NCBI RefSeq assembly: GCF_002102395.1
Contig: NZ_LQPZ01000012.1
Location: forward strand, 1 to 64,000
Length of the DNA: 64,000 bases
Direction of reading: 5' to 3'
From: Mycolicibacillus trivialis
GTDB lineage: Bacteria > Actinomycetota > Actinomycetes > Mycobacteriales > Mycobacteriaceae
Part shown: piece by piece, positions 1 through 7,065 of the stretch
Position numbering within the stretch: the first letter of the stretch is position 1
How the letters are laid out: each line of letters starts with the position of its first letter
Position numbers and translations under genes: made by a program
The notes under the pieces: generated by a model
Seen by the model: only the letters and a program-made list of their open reading frames with translations
The model's database searches: none
Told to the model about the DNA's origin: nothing

Positions 1-1236
1 GCGCCACCCCCGCAGACCATCACCCTGGAGATCCCCACCCCGGTGCCGGTTCCGCAGGAAGAAGCGCCGCCGGACCAGCAGGCACCGGGCGGTCCGCAGC
101 CGCCCGGCCCGCCGGGGCCACCGCCCCCGCCCGGGGTGCCCGCGCCCGGTCCCGCGGCCGCCGGCGCCCGCCTCGACACCGTGTCGCCGGGCTCCTACAC
201 CGGCGGGGCTCGGGGGGTCGGAGTCGATCACACCGCGGTGCCGCCCGCGGCGCCCCCGCTGGCGCCCCCGGGCGATGCCGACGCCTTCAACGGCGTGGCC
301 CCCGACGCCGAGCTGATCTCCATTCGTCAGTCCAGCGGTGCGTTCGCCCCCAAGGATGCGTTCGGCGACGAAGACCCCCAGGTGCGCAAGAAGGTCGACA
401 ACATGCGGACGATGGCCCGGGCCATCGTGCACGCCGCCGACCTGGGGGCACGGGTGATCAACGTGTCGATGGTGACGTGCATGGACACCCGCAACCTGAT
501 CAACGTGCCCGAACTGGGGGCGGCGGTGCAGTACGCGGCGATCGAGAAGGACTCGGTCATCGTCGTGTCCTCAGGTGACACGACGCTGACCGACTGCAAG
601 CAGAACCCGCCGCACGATCCCCTGCAGCCCAACGACCCTCGCGATTGGAACAGTGTGAACACGGTGGTTACCCCGGCGTGGTTCGATAATCTCGTGCTGA
701 CGGTGGGAGCGGTGAACTCCGACGGTGTGCCACTGAAGGACCTCAGCGTGGCCGGGCCGTGGGTCTCGATCGCCGCGCCCGGGACCGACATCGTCGGGTT
801 GTCCAACCGCGACGACGGCCTCGTCAACGCGATCGACGGCCCGGACAACACCCAACTGGTGCCGGCCGGACCCGCTTTCTCGGCGGCGATCGTCTCCGGC
901 GTCGCGGCGCTGGTCCGGGCCAAGTATCCGCACCTGACCGCGCATCAGATCATCAACCGCCTGACCAGCACCGCCCGACCGCCCGCGCGCGGCGTCGACA
1001 ACCAGGTCGGTTACGGCGTCGTCGACCCGGTGGCGGCGCTCACCTGGGACGTCCCCGACGGCCCGGCGCGGCCACCGGAGCGGTTGTCCGCACCGCTGGA
1101 GTTACCGCCCCCGGAGACCCCGCGCGACATGACCCCGGTGTGGGTCGCTGCGGCGGGTCTGGCCGGTGCGCTGGTGTTGGCCGGCGCCGTCCTCGGCGGC
1201 ACCGCCATGGTGCGGCGGGCCGGGTGGCGCCGATGA
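1..1236 (+). CDS. mycP5: Mycosin MycP5, subtilisin-like component of ESX-5 (5' end cut by window)
   Basis: Membrane-anchored subtilase-family protein of the ESX-5 type VII secretion system; mycosins sit on the periplasmic face and stabilise the secretion complex. The window begins inside the gene, in the Pro-rich loop insertion typical of MycP5. The reading frame is open from base 1, so the N-terminus and the catalytic Asp/His are not visible. Visible are the subtilase core, the distal conserved block (AAIVSGVAALVRAKYP) and a C-terminal membrane helix just before RRAGWRR. The stop overlaps eccE5 by ATGA. Oddity: where subtilases have G-T-S at the catalytic Ser, this protein reads G-P-A-F-S (codons 868-882), so the nucleophile appears to be lost. 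An Asp at the oxyanion-hole position (SSGD) is, as I remember it, also present in M. tuberculosis MycP5. Assignment to ESX-5 rests on sequence resemblance and on the following eccE5-eccA5. Confidence 0.93.
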   Translation, partial: APPPQTITLEIPTPVPVPQEEAPPDQQAPGGPQPPGPPGPPPPPGVPAPGPAAAGARLDTVSPGSYTGGARGVGVDHTAVPPAAPPLAPPGDADAFNGVAPDAELISIRQSSGAFAPKDAFGDEDPQVRKKVDNMRTMARAIVHAADLGARVINVSMVTCMDTRNLINVPELGAAVQYAAIEKDSVIVVSSGDTTLTDCKQNPPHDPLQPNDPRDWNSVNTVVTPAWFDNLVLTVGAVNSDGVPLKDLSVAGPWVSIAAPGTDIVGLSNRDDGLVNAIDGPDNTQLVPAGPAFSAAIVSGVAALVRAKYPHLTAHQIINRLTSTARPPARGVDNQVGYGVVDPVAALTWDVPDGPARPPERLSAPLELPPPETPRDMTPVWVAAAGLAGALVLAGAVLGGTAMVRRAGWRR

Positions 1237-2462
1237 AGGCGCAGAGCCCGCTGGGGCTGGCCCTGTCCTGGCTGCGACTGGTGGTGGTCTTCCTGCTCGC
1301 CGTGGCCGTTATGGCCGTCGTCAGCAACTGGCCGGACGCCTGGCGGCGCGACATCGCCTGGTGGAGCGGGATCGGAGTGGTCGCGGCCATCGCGGTGCTG
1401 GCCCTGATCACGTTCCGGGGCATGCCGTTGGCCACCCTGATCGCGCGGTGGTTCGGGAACTTCTTCCGGGATGCGGAGACGGAGCTGACCGCCGGACGCA
1501 CCGCGGCCATCGACCATCGGCACCGGTTCGGCCATGCCACGGTCGGCGTGCGCGAGCACGACGGAATGCTGGTCGCGGCCGTGGCGGTGGGCGCGCCCGG
1601 GGAGAACACCGACGGTGCACTGCCGGTGCGGGCCATCGCCGCCGGGCTGCGCCAATTCGATGTCCGTCTCGACGGGATCGACATCGTCTCGGTCAACACC
1701 ACCGCGCCGCCGGCGGTCGAGAACGGCATCGAGCACCGACCGACGACCTGGCTGGTGCTGCGCATGGACCCACAACAGAACGTCGATGCGGTCACCGTGC
1801 GGGACTCACTGGCCGCGACCATCGCCGCCGCAGCCGAACGGGTCGCCGAAGACCTCGGCCGGCGGCGCTTGGACGCGTTTCCGTTGACCGCAGCCGAGCT
1901 GGCCGAACTCGACGATGCGGTGCTGGCCGGACTGCAGCCGGACGGGCTGGTGCCACGACTGCGTTTCGCTAAGCGCTACGACGGCTCGGCTGCGGCGGGC
2001 AAACGCGCTGCCGGGACGAAACACCCCGAGGGCAAGCACGCCGAGGGCAAGCACGCCGAGACGCGGCGCGCGCGGTCGCGGCGCGCCGAGCCGGTGGCGC
2101 GTGACCGCAAGAACCCGGACGGTTACGCGACGTCGTTCTGGGTGTCGCCGAAGGACCTCGACACCGAAACCCTCGACAAGGTCTGGCAACTCGACGCCGA
2201 CGCGACGGTGTTGACGGTGCGGCTCATCCCGCGTCACTACCAGGTCGAGGTCTCGGCGTGGGTGCGCTACCACACCACCGAACGGATCAGCAAAGAGCAG
2301 CGCCGGGGGCTGAACTACCTGATCGGCCGCCAGCTGCGCGCGGTGACCGCCGCACTGCCGGTGCCCGCGGTGCAGCCGGTGCTGACCGTCCCGGCCCGCG
2401 CCCTGAGCGACGACGACCCGCTCGCCGTGTCGCTGCGCCACCCCACCGAGGTGCCCGTATGA
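1233..2462 (+). CDS. eccE5: ESX-5 secretion system protein EccE5
   Basis: Peripheral subunit of the ESX-5 inner-membrane complex, 409 aa. Two hydrophobic helices lie at about residues 13-31 and 42-62, followed by a soluble EccE domain. The ATG overlaps the mycP5 stop (ATGA), and the gene overlaps eccA5 in the same way, so translation is probably coupled. A basic, low-complexity insert at about residues 250-285 contains two exact 15-bp tandem copies (2028-2042 and 2043-2057) encoding EGKHA. This looks like a species-specific linker. EccE is the least conserved Ecc protein, so the call leans partly on its position between mycP and eccA. Confidence 0.9.
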   Translation: MKAQSPLGLALSWLRLVVVFLLAVAVMAVVSNWPDAWRRDIAWWSGIGVVAAIAVLALITFRGMPLATLIARWFGNFFRDAETELTAGRTAAIDHRHRFGHATVGVREHDGMLVAAVAVGAPGENTDGALPVRAIAAGLRQFDVRLDGIDIVSVNTTAPPAVENGIEHRPTTWLVLRMDPQQNVDAVTVRDSLAATIAAAAERVAEDLGRRRLDAFPLTAAELAELDDAVLAGLQPDGLVPRLRFAKRYDGSAAAGKRAAGTKHPEGKHAEGKHAETRRARSRRAEPVARDRKNPDGYATSFWVSPKDLDTETLDKVWQLDADATVLTVRLIPRHYQVEVSAWVRYHTTERISKEQRRGLNYLIGRQLRAVTAALPVPAVQPVLTVPARALSDDDPLAVSLRHPTEVPV

Positions 2463-4285
2463 CGAATGCCCAGGCCGCGGACGCCCGCAACGCCATGGTC
2501 GCGGGCCTGCTGGCCTCCGGGGTGTCGGTCAACGGCCTGCAGCCCAGCCACAATCCCAAGGTCGCGACACAGATGTTCACCACCGCGACCAGCATCGAGC
2601 CGGGAATGTGCGACGCATGGCTCGCCCGGATCCTGGCCGGTGACGACAGCATCGAGGTGGTCGCCGGTGCCTGGTCGGCTGCGAAGACGTTCGGTTGGGA
2701 GACCCGCCGGCTGGGGCTGACCGACCTGCAGTTCCGCCCCGAGGTCTCCGACGGGCTGTTCCTCAAACTGGCGGTCACCAGCGTCGAATCGCTCGCCGCC
2801 GCGTATGCGGCCGCCCTGGTCAACGCCAAGCGGTATGCCGAAGCCGCACAGCTGCTCGACGACACCGAGCCACGGCGTCCGATGGATGAGGAGTTGCTCA
2901 GGTACGTACGCGGCCTGCTGCACTTCCGCACCGGCCGCTGGCCGGATGTGCTCTCGCAGTTCCCGGCGGCCACGCCGTGGCGCAGCCCGGAGCTCAAAGC
3001 CGCCGCGGCGGCGATGGCGACGACCGCGCTGGCATCCCTTGGGGTGTTCGAGGAGGCCTCCAAGCGCGCCGAGGAGGCGATCGAAGGCGACCGGGTCCCG
3101 GCCGCGGCCAACGTCGCGCTGTACACCCAGGGCATGTGCCTGCGGCACCTGGACCGCGAGGACGAGGCGGCAGAGCTGTTGCGCCGGGTCTATTCCCGCG
3201 ATTCGGGCTTCACACCGGCGCGGGAGGCGCTGGAGAACCGGGACTACCGGCTGATCCTGACCGACCCGGAGACCATCGAAGCGCGCACCGACCCGTGGGA
3301 CGCCGACAGCGCACCGACCCGCGAGCAGGCGGAGGCGGCGCGCAACGCCGAGAAGGCGGCGCAATACCTCGAGGAAGGCGACGCCGAGCTCAACGAGATG
3401 CTCGGGATGGAGCAGGCCAAGCGGGAGATCCAGCTCATCAAGTCCACCACCAAGGTGAACCTGGCCCGCGCCAAGATGGGCCTCCCGGTGCCGGTGACCT
3501 CCCGCCACGCGCTGCTGCTCGGCCCGCCCGGCACCGGCAAGACATCGGTTGCGCGGGCCTTCACCAAGCAACTGTGCGGGCTCACCGTGCTGCGCAAACC
3601 GCTGGTGGTGGAGACCAGCCGCACCAAACTGCTCGGCCGGCACATGGCCGATGCGGAGAAGAACACCGAAGAGATGCTCGAAGATGCACTCGGTGGCGCG
3701 GTGTTCTTCGACGAGATGCACACCCTGCACGAGCGTGGTTACTCCCAAGGCGACCCGTACGGCAACGCGATCATCAACACCCTGCTGCTGTACATGGAGA
3801 ACCACCGCGATGAGCTGGTGGTGTTCGGCGCCGGATACGCCAAAGCCATGGAGCACATGCTCGACGTCAACCCGGGACTGCGGCGACGGTTCTCCACCGT
3901 CATCGAGTTCTACAGTTACACCCCGCCGGAACTGATCGCGTTGACCCAGCTGATGGGTCAACAGAACGAGGACGTCATCACCGACGACGCCGTTTCGGTG
4001 CTGCTGCCGTCCTACACCGAGTTCTACGCCGACGAAACGTACTCCGAAGACGGTGATCTCATCCGCGGCATCGACGTGTTGGGCAACGCCGGGTTCGTCC
4101 GCAACGTCGTCGAGAAGGCCCGCGACCACCGCAACGCCCGCCTCGACGACGGCGAGCTGGATGCGATCCTGTCCAGTGACGCGACCGCCTTCGACGAAAG
4201 CCAACTGCGCAGGTTCAAGGAGCTGACCGGCGAGGATCTCGCCGCCGGACTCAGTGCCGCGGTCGCCGAGAACCGCAACCGCTGA
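2459..4285 (+). CDS. eccA5: ESX-5 AAA+ ATPase EccA5
   Basis: Cytosolic CbbX/SpoVK-type AAA+ ATPase, 608 aa, close to the usual EccA length of about 610. The N-terminal half is a TPR-like helical domain. The C-terminal half carries Walker A (GPPGTGKTS, about residues 358-366) and Walker B (AVFFDEMH, about residue 420). EccA proteins are thought to act on ESX substrates and EspG chaperones before or during secretion. The gene starts inside the eccE5 stop (ATGA overlap) and ends the ESX-5 core block; in M. tuberculosis eccA5 (Rv1798) likewise closes that locus. Confidence 0.94.
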   Translation: MTNAQAADARNAMVAGLLASGVSVNGLQPSHNPKVATQMFTTATSIEPGMCDAWLARILAGDDSIEVVAGAWSAAKTFGWETRRLGLTDLQFRPEVSDGLFLKLAVTSVESLAAAYAAALVNAKRYAEAAQLLDDTEPRRPMDEELLRYVRGLLHFRTGRWPDVLSQFPAATPWRSPELKAAAAAMATTALASLGVFEEASKRAEEAIEGDRVPAAANVALYTQGMCLRHLDREDEAAELLRRVYSRDSGFTPAREALENRDYRLILTDPETIEARTDPWDADSAPTREQAEAARNAEKAAQYLEEGDAELNEMLGMEQAKREIQLIKSTTKVNLARAKMGLPVPVTSRHALLLGPPGTGKTSVARAFTKQLCGLTVLRKPLVVETSRTKLLGRHMADAEKNTEEMLEDALGGAVFFDEMHTLHERGYSQGDPYGNAIINTLLLYMENHRDELVVFGAGYAKAMEHMLDVNPGLRRRFSTVIEFYSYTPPELIALTQLMGQQNEDVITDDAVSVLLPSYTEFYADETYSEDGDLIRGIDVLGNAGFVRNVVEKARDHRNARLDDGELDAILSSDATAFDESQLRRFKELTGEDLAAGLSAAVAENRNR

Positions 4286-4358
4286 CCCGGATCGAGTTGG
4301 CCCCGCGGGCCCGCGGTTATCCGCGGTTGGAGCAAACACCCGTGGTAGGCGCGCCGAG

Positions 4359-4387
4359 TTGACGCGGTGGCCCGACGGTGCCACTAT
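4359..4387 (+). promoter_or_regulatory. Candidate sigma-A-type promoter for the M-box/PE-PPE-esx transcript
   Basis: TTGACG (4359-4364) and CACTAT (4382-4387) are separated by 17 bases and lie just upstream of the riboswitch aptamer, so a transcript would begin near 4393-4396. The -35 is good and the -10 is weak; TATTGC at 4385 with a 20-base spacer is an alternative. Inferred from sequence only. Confidence 0.4.
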
Positions 4388-4399
4388 TGCTGGTGCATG

Positions 4400-4562
4400 C
4401 ACCTCGCTAGGTGAGGCGTCTGCACGGACATAGGCCACTGACCCTGAACGTCGAGAGACGCCCCGGGTCAGGACAGCTCCTCCCGGCTTAAGGGTTGAGC
4501 CCAAGTGGCTTCCGGTGTCACCGGATACGCCGTGCAGTGTCAAAACTCAGACGAGAGGGGTG
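4400..4562 (+). promoter_or_regulatory. M-box (ykoK-type) magnesium riboswitch
   Basis: The sequence contains the ordered M-box landmarks: GCTAGGTGAGGCGTCTG, then ACGGACATAGGCCACTGACC, AACGTCGAGAGACGCC followed by GGGTCA, and distally CAGTGTCAAAACTC. The ends (CCTC at 4402, GAGG at 4555) can close the outer P1 helix. M-boxes bind Mg2+ and switch off downstream expression when magnesium is sufficient. In M. tuberculosis one M-box precedes the PE20-PPE31 operon, whose products are implicated in Mg2+ uptake across the outer membrane. Here the RNA points at a PE-PPE-esx cassette on the same strand with no gene between. The class is certain to me; the exact ends are approximate. Confidence 0.92.
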
Positions 4563-4848
4563 CGCGTCCGACCGGACCGGTCAGGTCGCTTCCTCCCCTG
4601 CTGTGCGCGCAAGACGGCACCCCCGTGTGCCCAGGCTGTGAGGAGGTGAGGGCGAGATTGAGTCCCAGCGATAGTCATTATCCGGCGTCGATGTTCAGTC
4701 CGTTCCGATCCGACCCCGGCATTCTTTCCGTCATCTGAATCAGGTTGCACCGCACCGTGTGACGCGTGTCCCGCAGTAGGGGCGCGCGGGTCGTGCTGCC
4801 TGATCGGGGCGGCGTGCCGTCGCGGATCCTGCATGTCCAGGAGATCCC
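4563..4848 (+). other. M-box expression platform and leader region
   Basis: This 286-base stretch between the aptamer and the PE gene has no convincing full-length gene. It holds GC-rich self-complementary sequence, and a strong Shine-Dalgarno-like run (GAGGAGGTGAGG, 4640-4651) followed by in-frame GTG/TTG codons that open a reading frame of about 26-30 codons ending at TGA 4736-4738. That could be a leader peptide, or simply an internal entry site made by chance. The PE ribosome-binding site AGGAGA lies at 4839-4844. No canonical U-tract terminator was seen, so the switching mechanism (termination, Rho or translational) is unclear. Confidence 0.5.
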
Positions 4849-5157
4849 ATGTCCTTCATGTCTTTTGTCACCACCCAGCCCGAGTTCCTGACGGCCGCCG
4901 CCGGCGAGCTCAGCGGTATCGGCTCGGCGATCAACGCCGGCAACATGGCCGCCGCGGGCCCGACGACCGGCATCTTCCCGGCCGGTGCCGACGAGGTGTC
5001 GGCGCTGACCACCGCCCGGTTCGTCGCGCACGCACAGAGCTACCAGACGGTGGCCGCCCAGGCCGCCGCCATCCACGAGCAGTTCGTCGCACTGCTGGCC
5101 AGCAACGCCGACGCCTACGCGACCGCGGAAGCGGCCAACGCCGCAGGCGCCGCTTAA
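4849..5157 (+). CDS. PE family protein (PE18/PE19-like)
   Basis: A 102-aa PE protein consisting of the PE domain only, with no PGRS extension. The N-terminus (SFVTTQPEFL after a short MSFM) and the block ADEVSALTT...FVAHAQSYQTV strongly resemble PE18/PE19 of the ESX-5 locus. Y90-x3-E94 near the C-terminus is the YxxxD/E type VII secretion signal. PE proteins form helical heterodimers with the cognate PPE, here encoded 17 bases downstream. The start at 4849 is favoured by AGGAGA with a 4-base spacing; ATG at 4858 would give the N-terminus usual for PE19. Expression should be governed by the upstream M-box. Confidence 0.93.
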   Translation: MSFMSFVTTQPEFLTAAAGELSGIGSAINAGNMAAAGPTTGIFPAGADEVSALTTARFVAHAQSYQTVAAQAAAIHEQFVALLASNADAYATAEAANAAGAA

Positions 5158-5174
5158 GCGGAGAGGACCCGATC

Positions 5175-6380
5175 ATGTTCGTTGATTTCGGAGCGCGCCC
5201 GCCTGAGGTCAACGCCGCGTTGATCTACGGCGGAGACGGCGCGGCGACGATGTTGGCCGCCGCGACCGCCTGGGACGGTCTGGCGATGAATCTGTCGAGC
5301 ACCGCCGCCTCCTACAAGGCGGTGATCTCGCGTCTGGTCTCCGAGGAGTGGCAGGGACCGTCGGCGATGGCCATGGCGGCCAAGGTGACTCCGCACGCGC
5401 TGTGGATGGAGACCACCGCGACGCAGGCGGAGCAGACCGCGATCCAGGCCAAGGCGGCGGCCGCGGCCTTCGACGCAGCGTTCGCCGCCACCACCCCGCC
5501 GCCGGTGATCGCCGCCAATCGGGCCCAACAGGCCACTCTGGTGGCCACCAATGTGCTGGGCCAGAACACGCCGGCGATCATGGCCACCGAGGCGCTGTAC
5601 ATGGAGATGTGGGCGCAGTGCGCCGCGGCGATGTACGGCTACGCGGGAGCGGCCTCGGCGGCCAGCCAGGTGGCACCGTTCTCGGCGCCGACCCAGAACC
5701 CCGACCCGGCCGGGCGGAGCTTGCAGGAGGTTGCCAAGGACAGCAACGCCGGCAACTCGGGCGGCCAGGGCGTCGTTCAGCAGGTGCTGTCGCAGCTGTT
5801 CAACTCCGGCGCGGGTGACGGCATTCTCGGCGACCCGGGCGGTGCGGGGCTCGGCCCCAACGCCAACCTGTGGAACACCATCACCTCCACCGGCATGGTC
5901 AACCCGGCCGTGGCGACCTCGATGATCGCCGACATGGCGGTGGTGCAGGAGTTCAACGAAGCGGTGCCGGGCAGGTTCGCCCCCGGCATGCTGTCGCCGG
6001 GCAGCTTCACTCCGATGGGCCCGGGCGTGGGCTCGGCGATCGGGGCGACGAGCCTGGTCAGCTCCACGGCGCCGGCCGGGCTCGCCGGAACGGCGGGCGC
6101 GAGCACGTCGTCGGTGACGGCCGGATTGGGTCGGTCGGTGCCGGTCGGCACCCTCTCGGTGCCGGCGAGCTGGTCGGCGGCCAGCCCGGCGGCCGCAACC
6201 GCCAACGTGTTGCCCGGCCACAGCCCGGCGGCCACCGCCCCGATGGGAGGGCACGGTGCCCCCGGGGTGCCGCTGGCGGGGGCTTCGCGCGGCGCCGGGG
6301 TCACCGGACCGCGCTACGGAATCCGGCCGGTCGTCATGGCGCGACCGCCCGCCGCCGGCTACGCGCCGGACATCGTTTAA
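5175..6380 (+). CDS. PPE family protein, PPE-SVP subgroup
   Basis: A 401-aa PPE protein. The N-terminus has the PPE signature (ARPPEVNAA, residues 7-15) and the EEWQGPSA helix-turn (W59-x-G61) of the conserved 180-residue domain. The C-terminal region carries the SVP motif (GTLSVPASW, about residues 325-333) and ends in RPPAAGYAPDIV, as in ESX-5-exported PPE-SVP proteins. It lies 17 bases after the PE gene and is presumably its heterodimer partner, recognised by EspG5 and exported by ESX-5. M. tuberculosis PPE31 and PPE25-27 belong to the same subgroup; which one is orthologous cannot be decided by eye. Confidence 0.92.
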   Translation: MFVDFGARPPEVNAALIYGGDGAATMLAAATAWDGLAMNLSSTAASYKAVISRLVSEEWQGPSAMAMAAKVTPHALWMETTATQAEQTAIQAKAAAAAFDAAFAATTPPPVIAANRAQQATLVATNVLGQNTPAIMATEALYMEMWAQCAAAMYGYAGAASAASQVAPFSAPTQNPDPAGRSLQEVAKDSNAGNSGGQGVVQQVLSQLFNSGAGDGILGDPGGAGLGPNANLWNTITSTGMVNPAVATSMIADMAVVQEFNEAVPGRFAPGMLSPGSFTPMGPGVGSAIGATSLVSSTAPAGLAGTAGASTSSVTAGLGRSVPVGTLSVPASWSAASPAAATANVLPGHSPAATAPMGGHGAPGVPLAGASRGAGVTGPRYGIRPVVMARPPAAGYAPDIV

Positions 6381-6413
6381 CCACAACAGTTTTCACGAAA
6401 GGGGAAGAGGAAA

Positions 6414-6710
6414 ATGGCAGCTCGTTTTATGACCGATCCGCAGATGATGCGGGATATGGCGGGGCGTTTTGAGGTGCACGCTCAGACGGTGGAGGATGAG
6501 GCGCGGCGGATGTTCATGTCGTCGCAGAACATCTCCGGTGCCGGGTGGAGTGGTATCGCGGAGCGGACGTCGTTGGACACGATGGGGCAGATGCAGGCGG
6601 CGTTTCGCAACATCGTGAACATGTTGCACGGGGTGCGTGACGGGTTGATTCGTGACGCCAATGTGTATGAGCAGCAGGAAGCTGCGGCGCAGTCGAGCTT
6701 GAGCAGCTGA
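6414..6710 (+). CDS. esxM: WXG100 protein, EsxM/EsxJ-like (QILSS subfamily)
   Basis: A 98-aa CFP-10-type ESX-5 substrate, nearly identical in pattern to EsxM/EsxJ/EsxK/EsxP/EsxW ([21 protein letters not shown]45-S46-G47; [12 protein letters not shown]). The C-terminal YEQQE provides the YxxxE secretion signal. It should pair with the EsxN-type protein encoded 31 bases downstream. A strong RBS (AAAGGGGAAGAGG) precedes the ATG. Codon choice is less GC-biased than in the adjacent PPE gene (many GCG/GGG/TTG/GAT codons), as in other esx pairs. The symbol is by resemblance to the ESX-5 locus copy; the subfamily is multicopy. Confidence 0.93.
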   Translation: MAARFMTDPQMMRDMAGRFEVHAQTVEDEARRMFMSSQNISGAGWSGIAERTSLDTMGQMQAAFRNIVNMLHGVRDGLIRDANVYEQQEAAAQSSLSS

Positions 6711-6741
6711 CGACCACTTCGGTTTTGGAAGGGATAAGTAG

Positions 6742-7026
6742 ATGACGATCAATTACCAGTTCGGTGATGTCAATGCCCATGGGGCGATGATCAGGGCGCA
6801 GGCGGCGGCGTTGGAGGCCGAGCATCAGGCGATCATTCGGGATGTGTTGATGGCGGGGGACTTTTGGGGTGGTGCCGGTTCGGCGGCGTGCCAGGAGTTC
6901 ATCGCGCAGTTGGGTCGTAACTTTCAGGTGATCTACCAGCAGGCCAACGACCACGGCGCCAAGGTGCAGAACGCGGGGAATAACATGTCGTCCACCGACA
7001 GCGCGGTCGGCTCCAGCTGGCTGTAG
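6742..7026 (+). CDS. esxN: WXG100 protein, EsxN-like (Mtb9.9 subfamily)
   Basis: A 94-aa ESAT-6-type ESX-5 substrate: MTINYQFGDVNAHGAMIRAQ, the W42-G43-G44 turn, and C-terminal GNNMSSTDSAVGSSWL are diagnostic of the EsxI/L/N/O/V group. It is the partner of the preceding EsxM-like protein; such pairs fold as a four-helix bundle and are exported through ESX-5. It is the last gene of the M-box-headed cassette. GAAGGGATAAGTAG precedes the start. Confidence 0.93.
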   Translation: MTINYQFGDVNAHGAMIRAQAAALEAEHQAIIRDVLMAGDFWGGAGSAACQEFIAQLGRNFQVIYQQANDHGAKVQNAGNNMSSTDSAVGSSWL

Positions 7027-7038
7027 ACGCCACGGTCG

Positions 7039-7065
7039 CCGCCGGCGGGAACTACTCGCCGGCGG
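7039..7065. terminator. Hairpin between convergent esxN and fadD-like genes
   Basis: CCGCCGGCG (7039-7047) pairs with CGCCGGCGG (7057-7065) across a 9-base loop. It lies directly after esxN and overlaps the last codons of the convergent acyl-CoA synthetase gene. There is no U-tract on either side, which is common in mycobacteria, so the terminator role is plausible rather than shown. Confidence 0.45.

Noticed and set aside
862..882. A frameshift as the reason for the missing MycP5 serine
   Set aside because: The reading frame matches MycP5 before and after the site without a gap; two separate base substitutions explain it better.
2315..4543. 742-codon minus-strand frame opposite eccA5
   Set aside because: Shadow of eccA5 and part of the M-box; no protein-like features.
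4505..4738. 77-codon plus-strand frame across the M-box region
   Set aside because: Its first third lies inside the riboswitch aptamer, where the sequence is explained by RNA structure; only the distal part is kept as a possible leader peptide.
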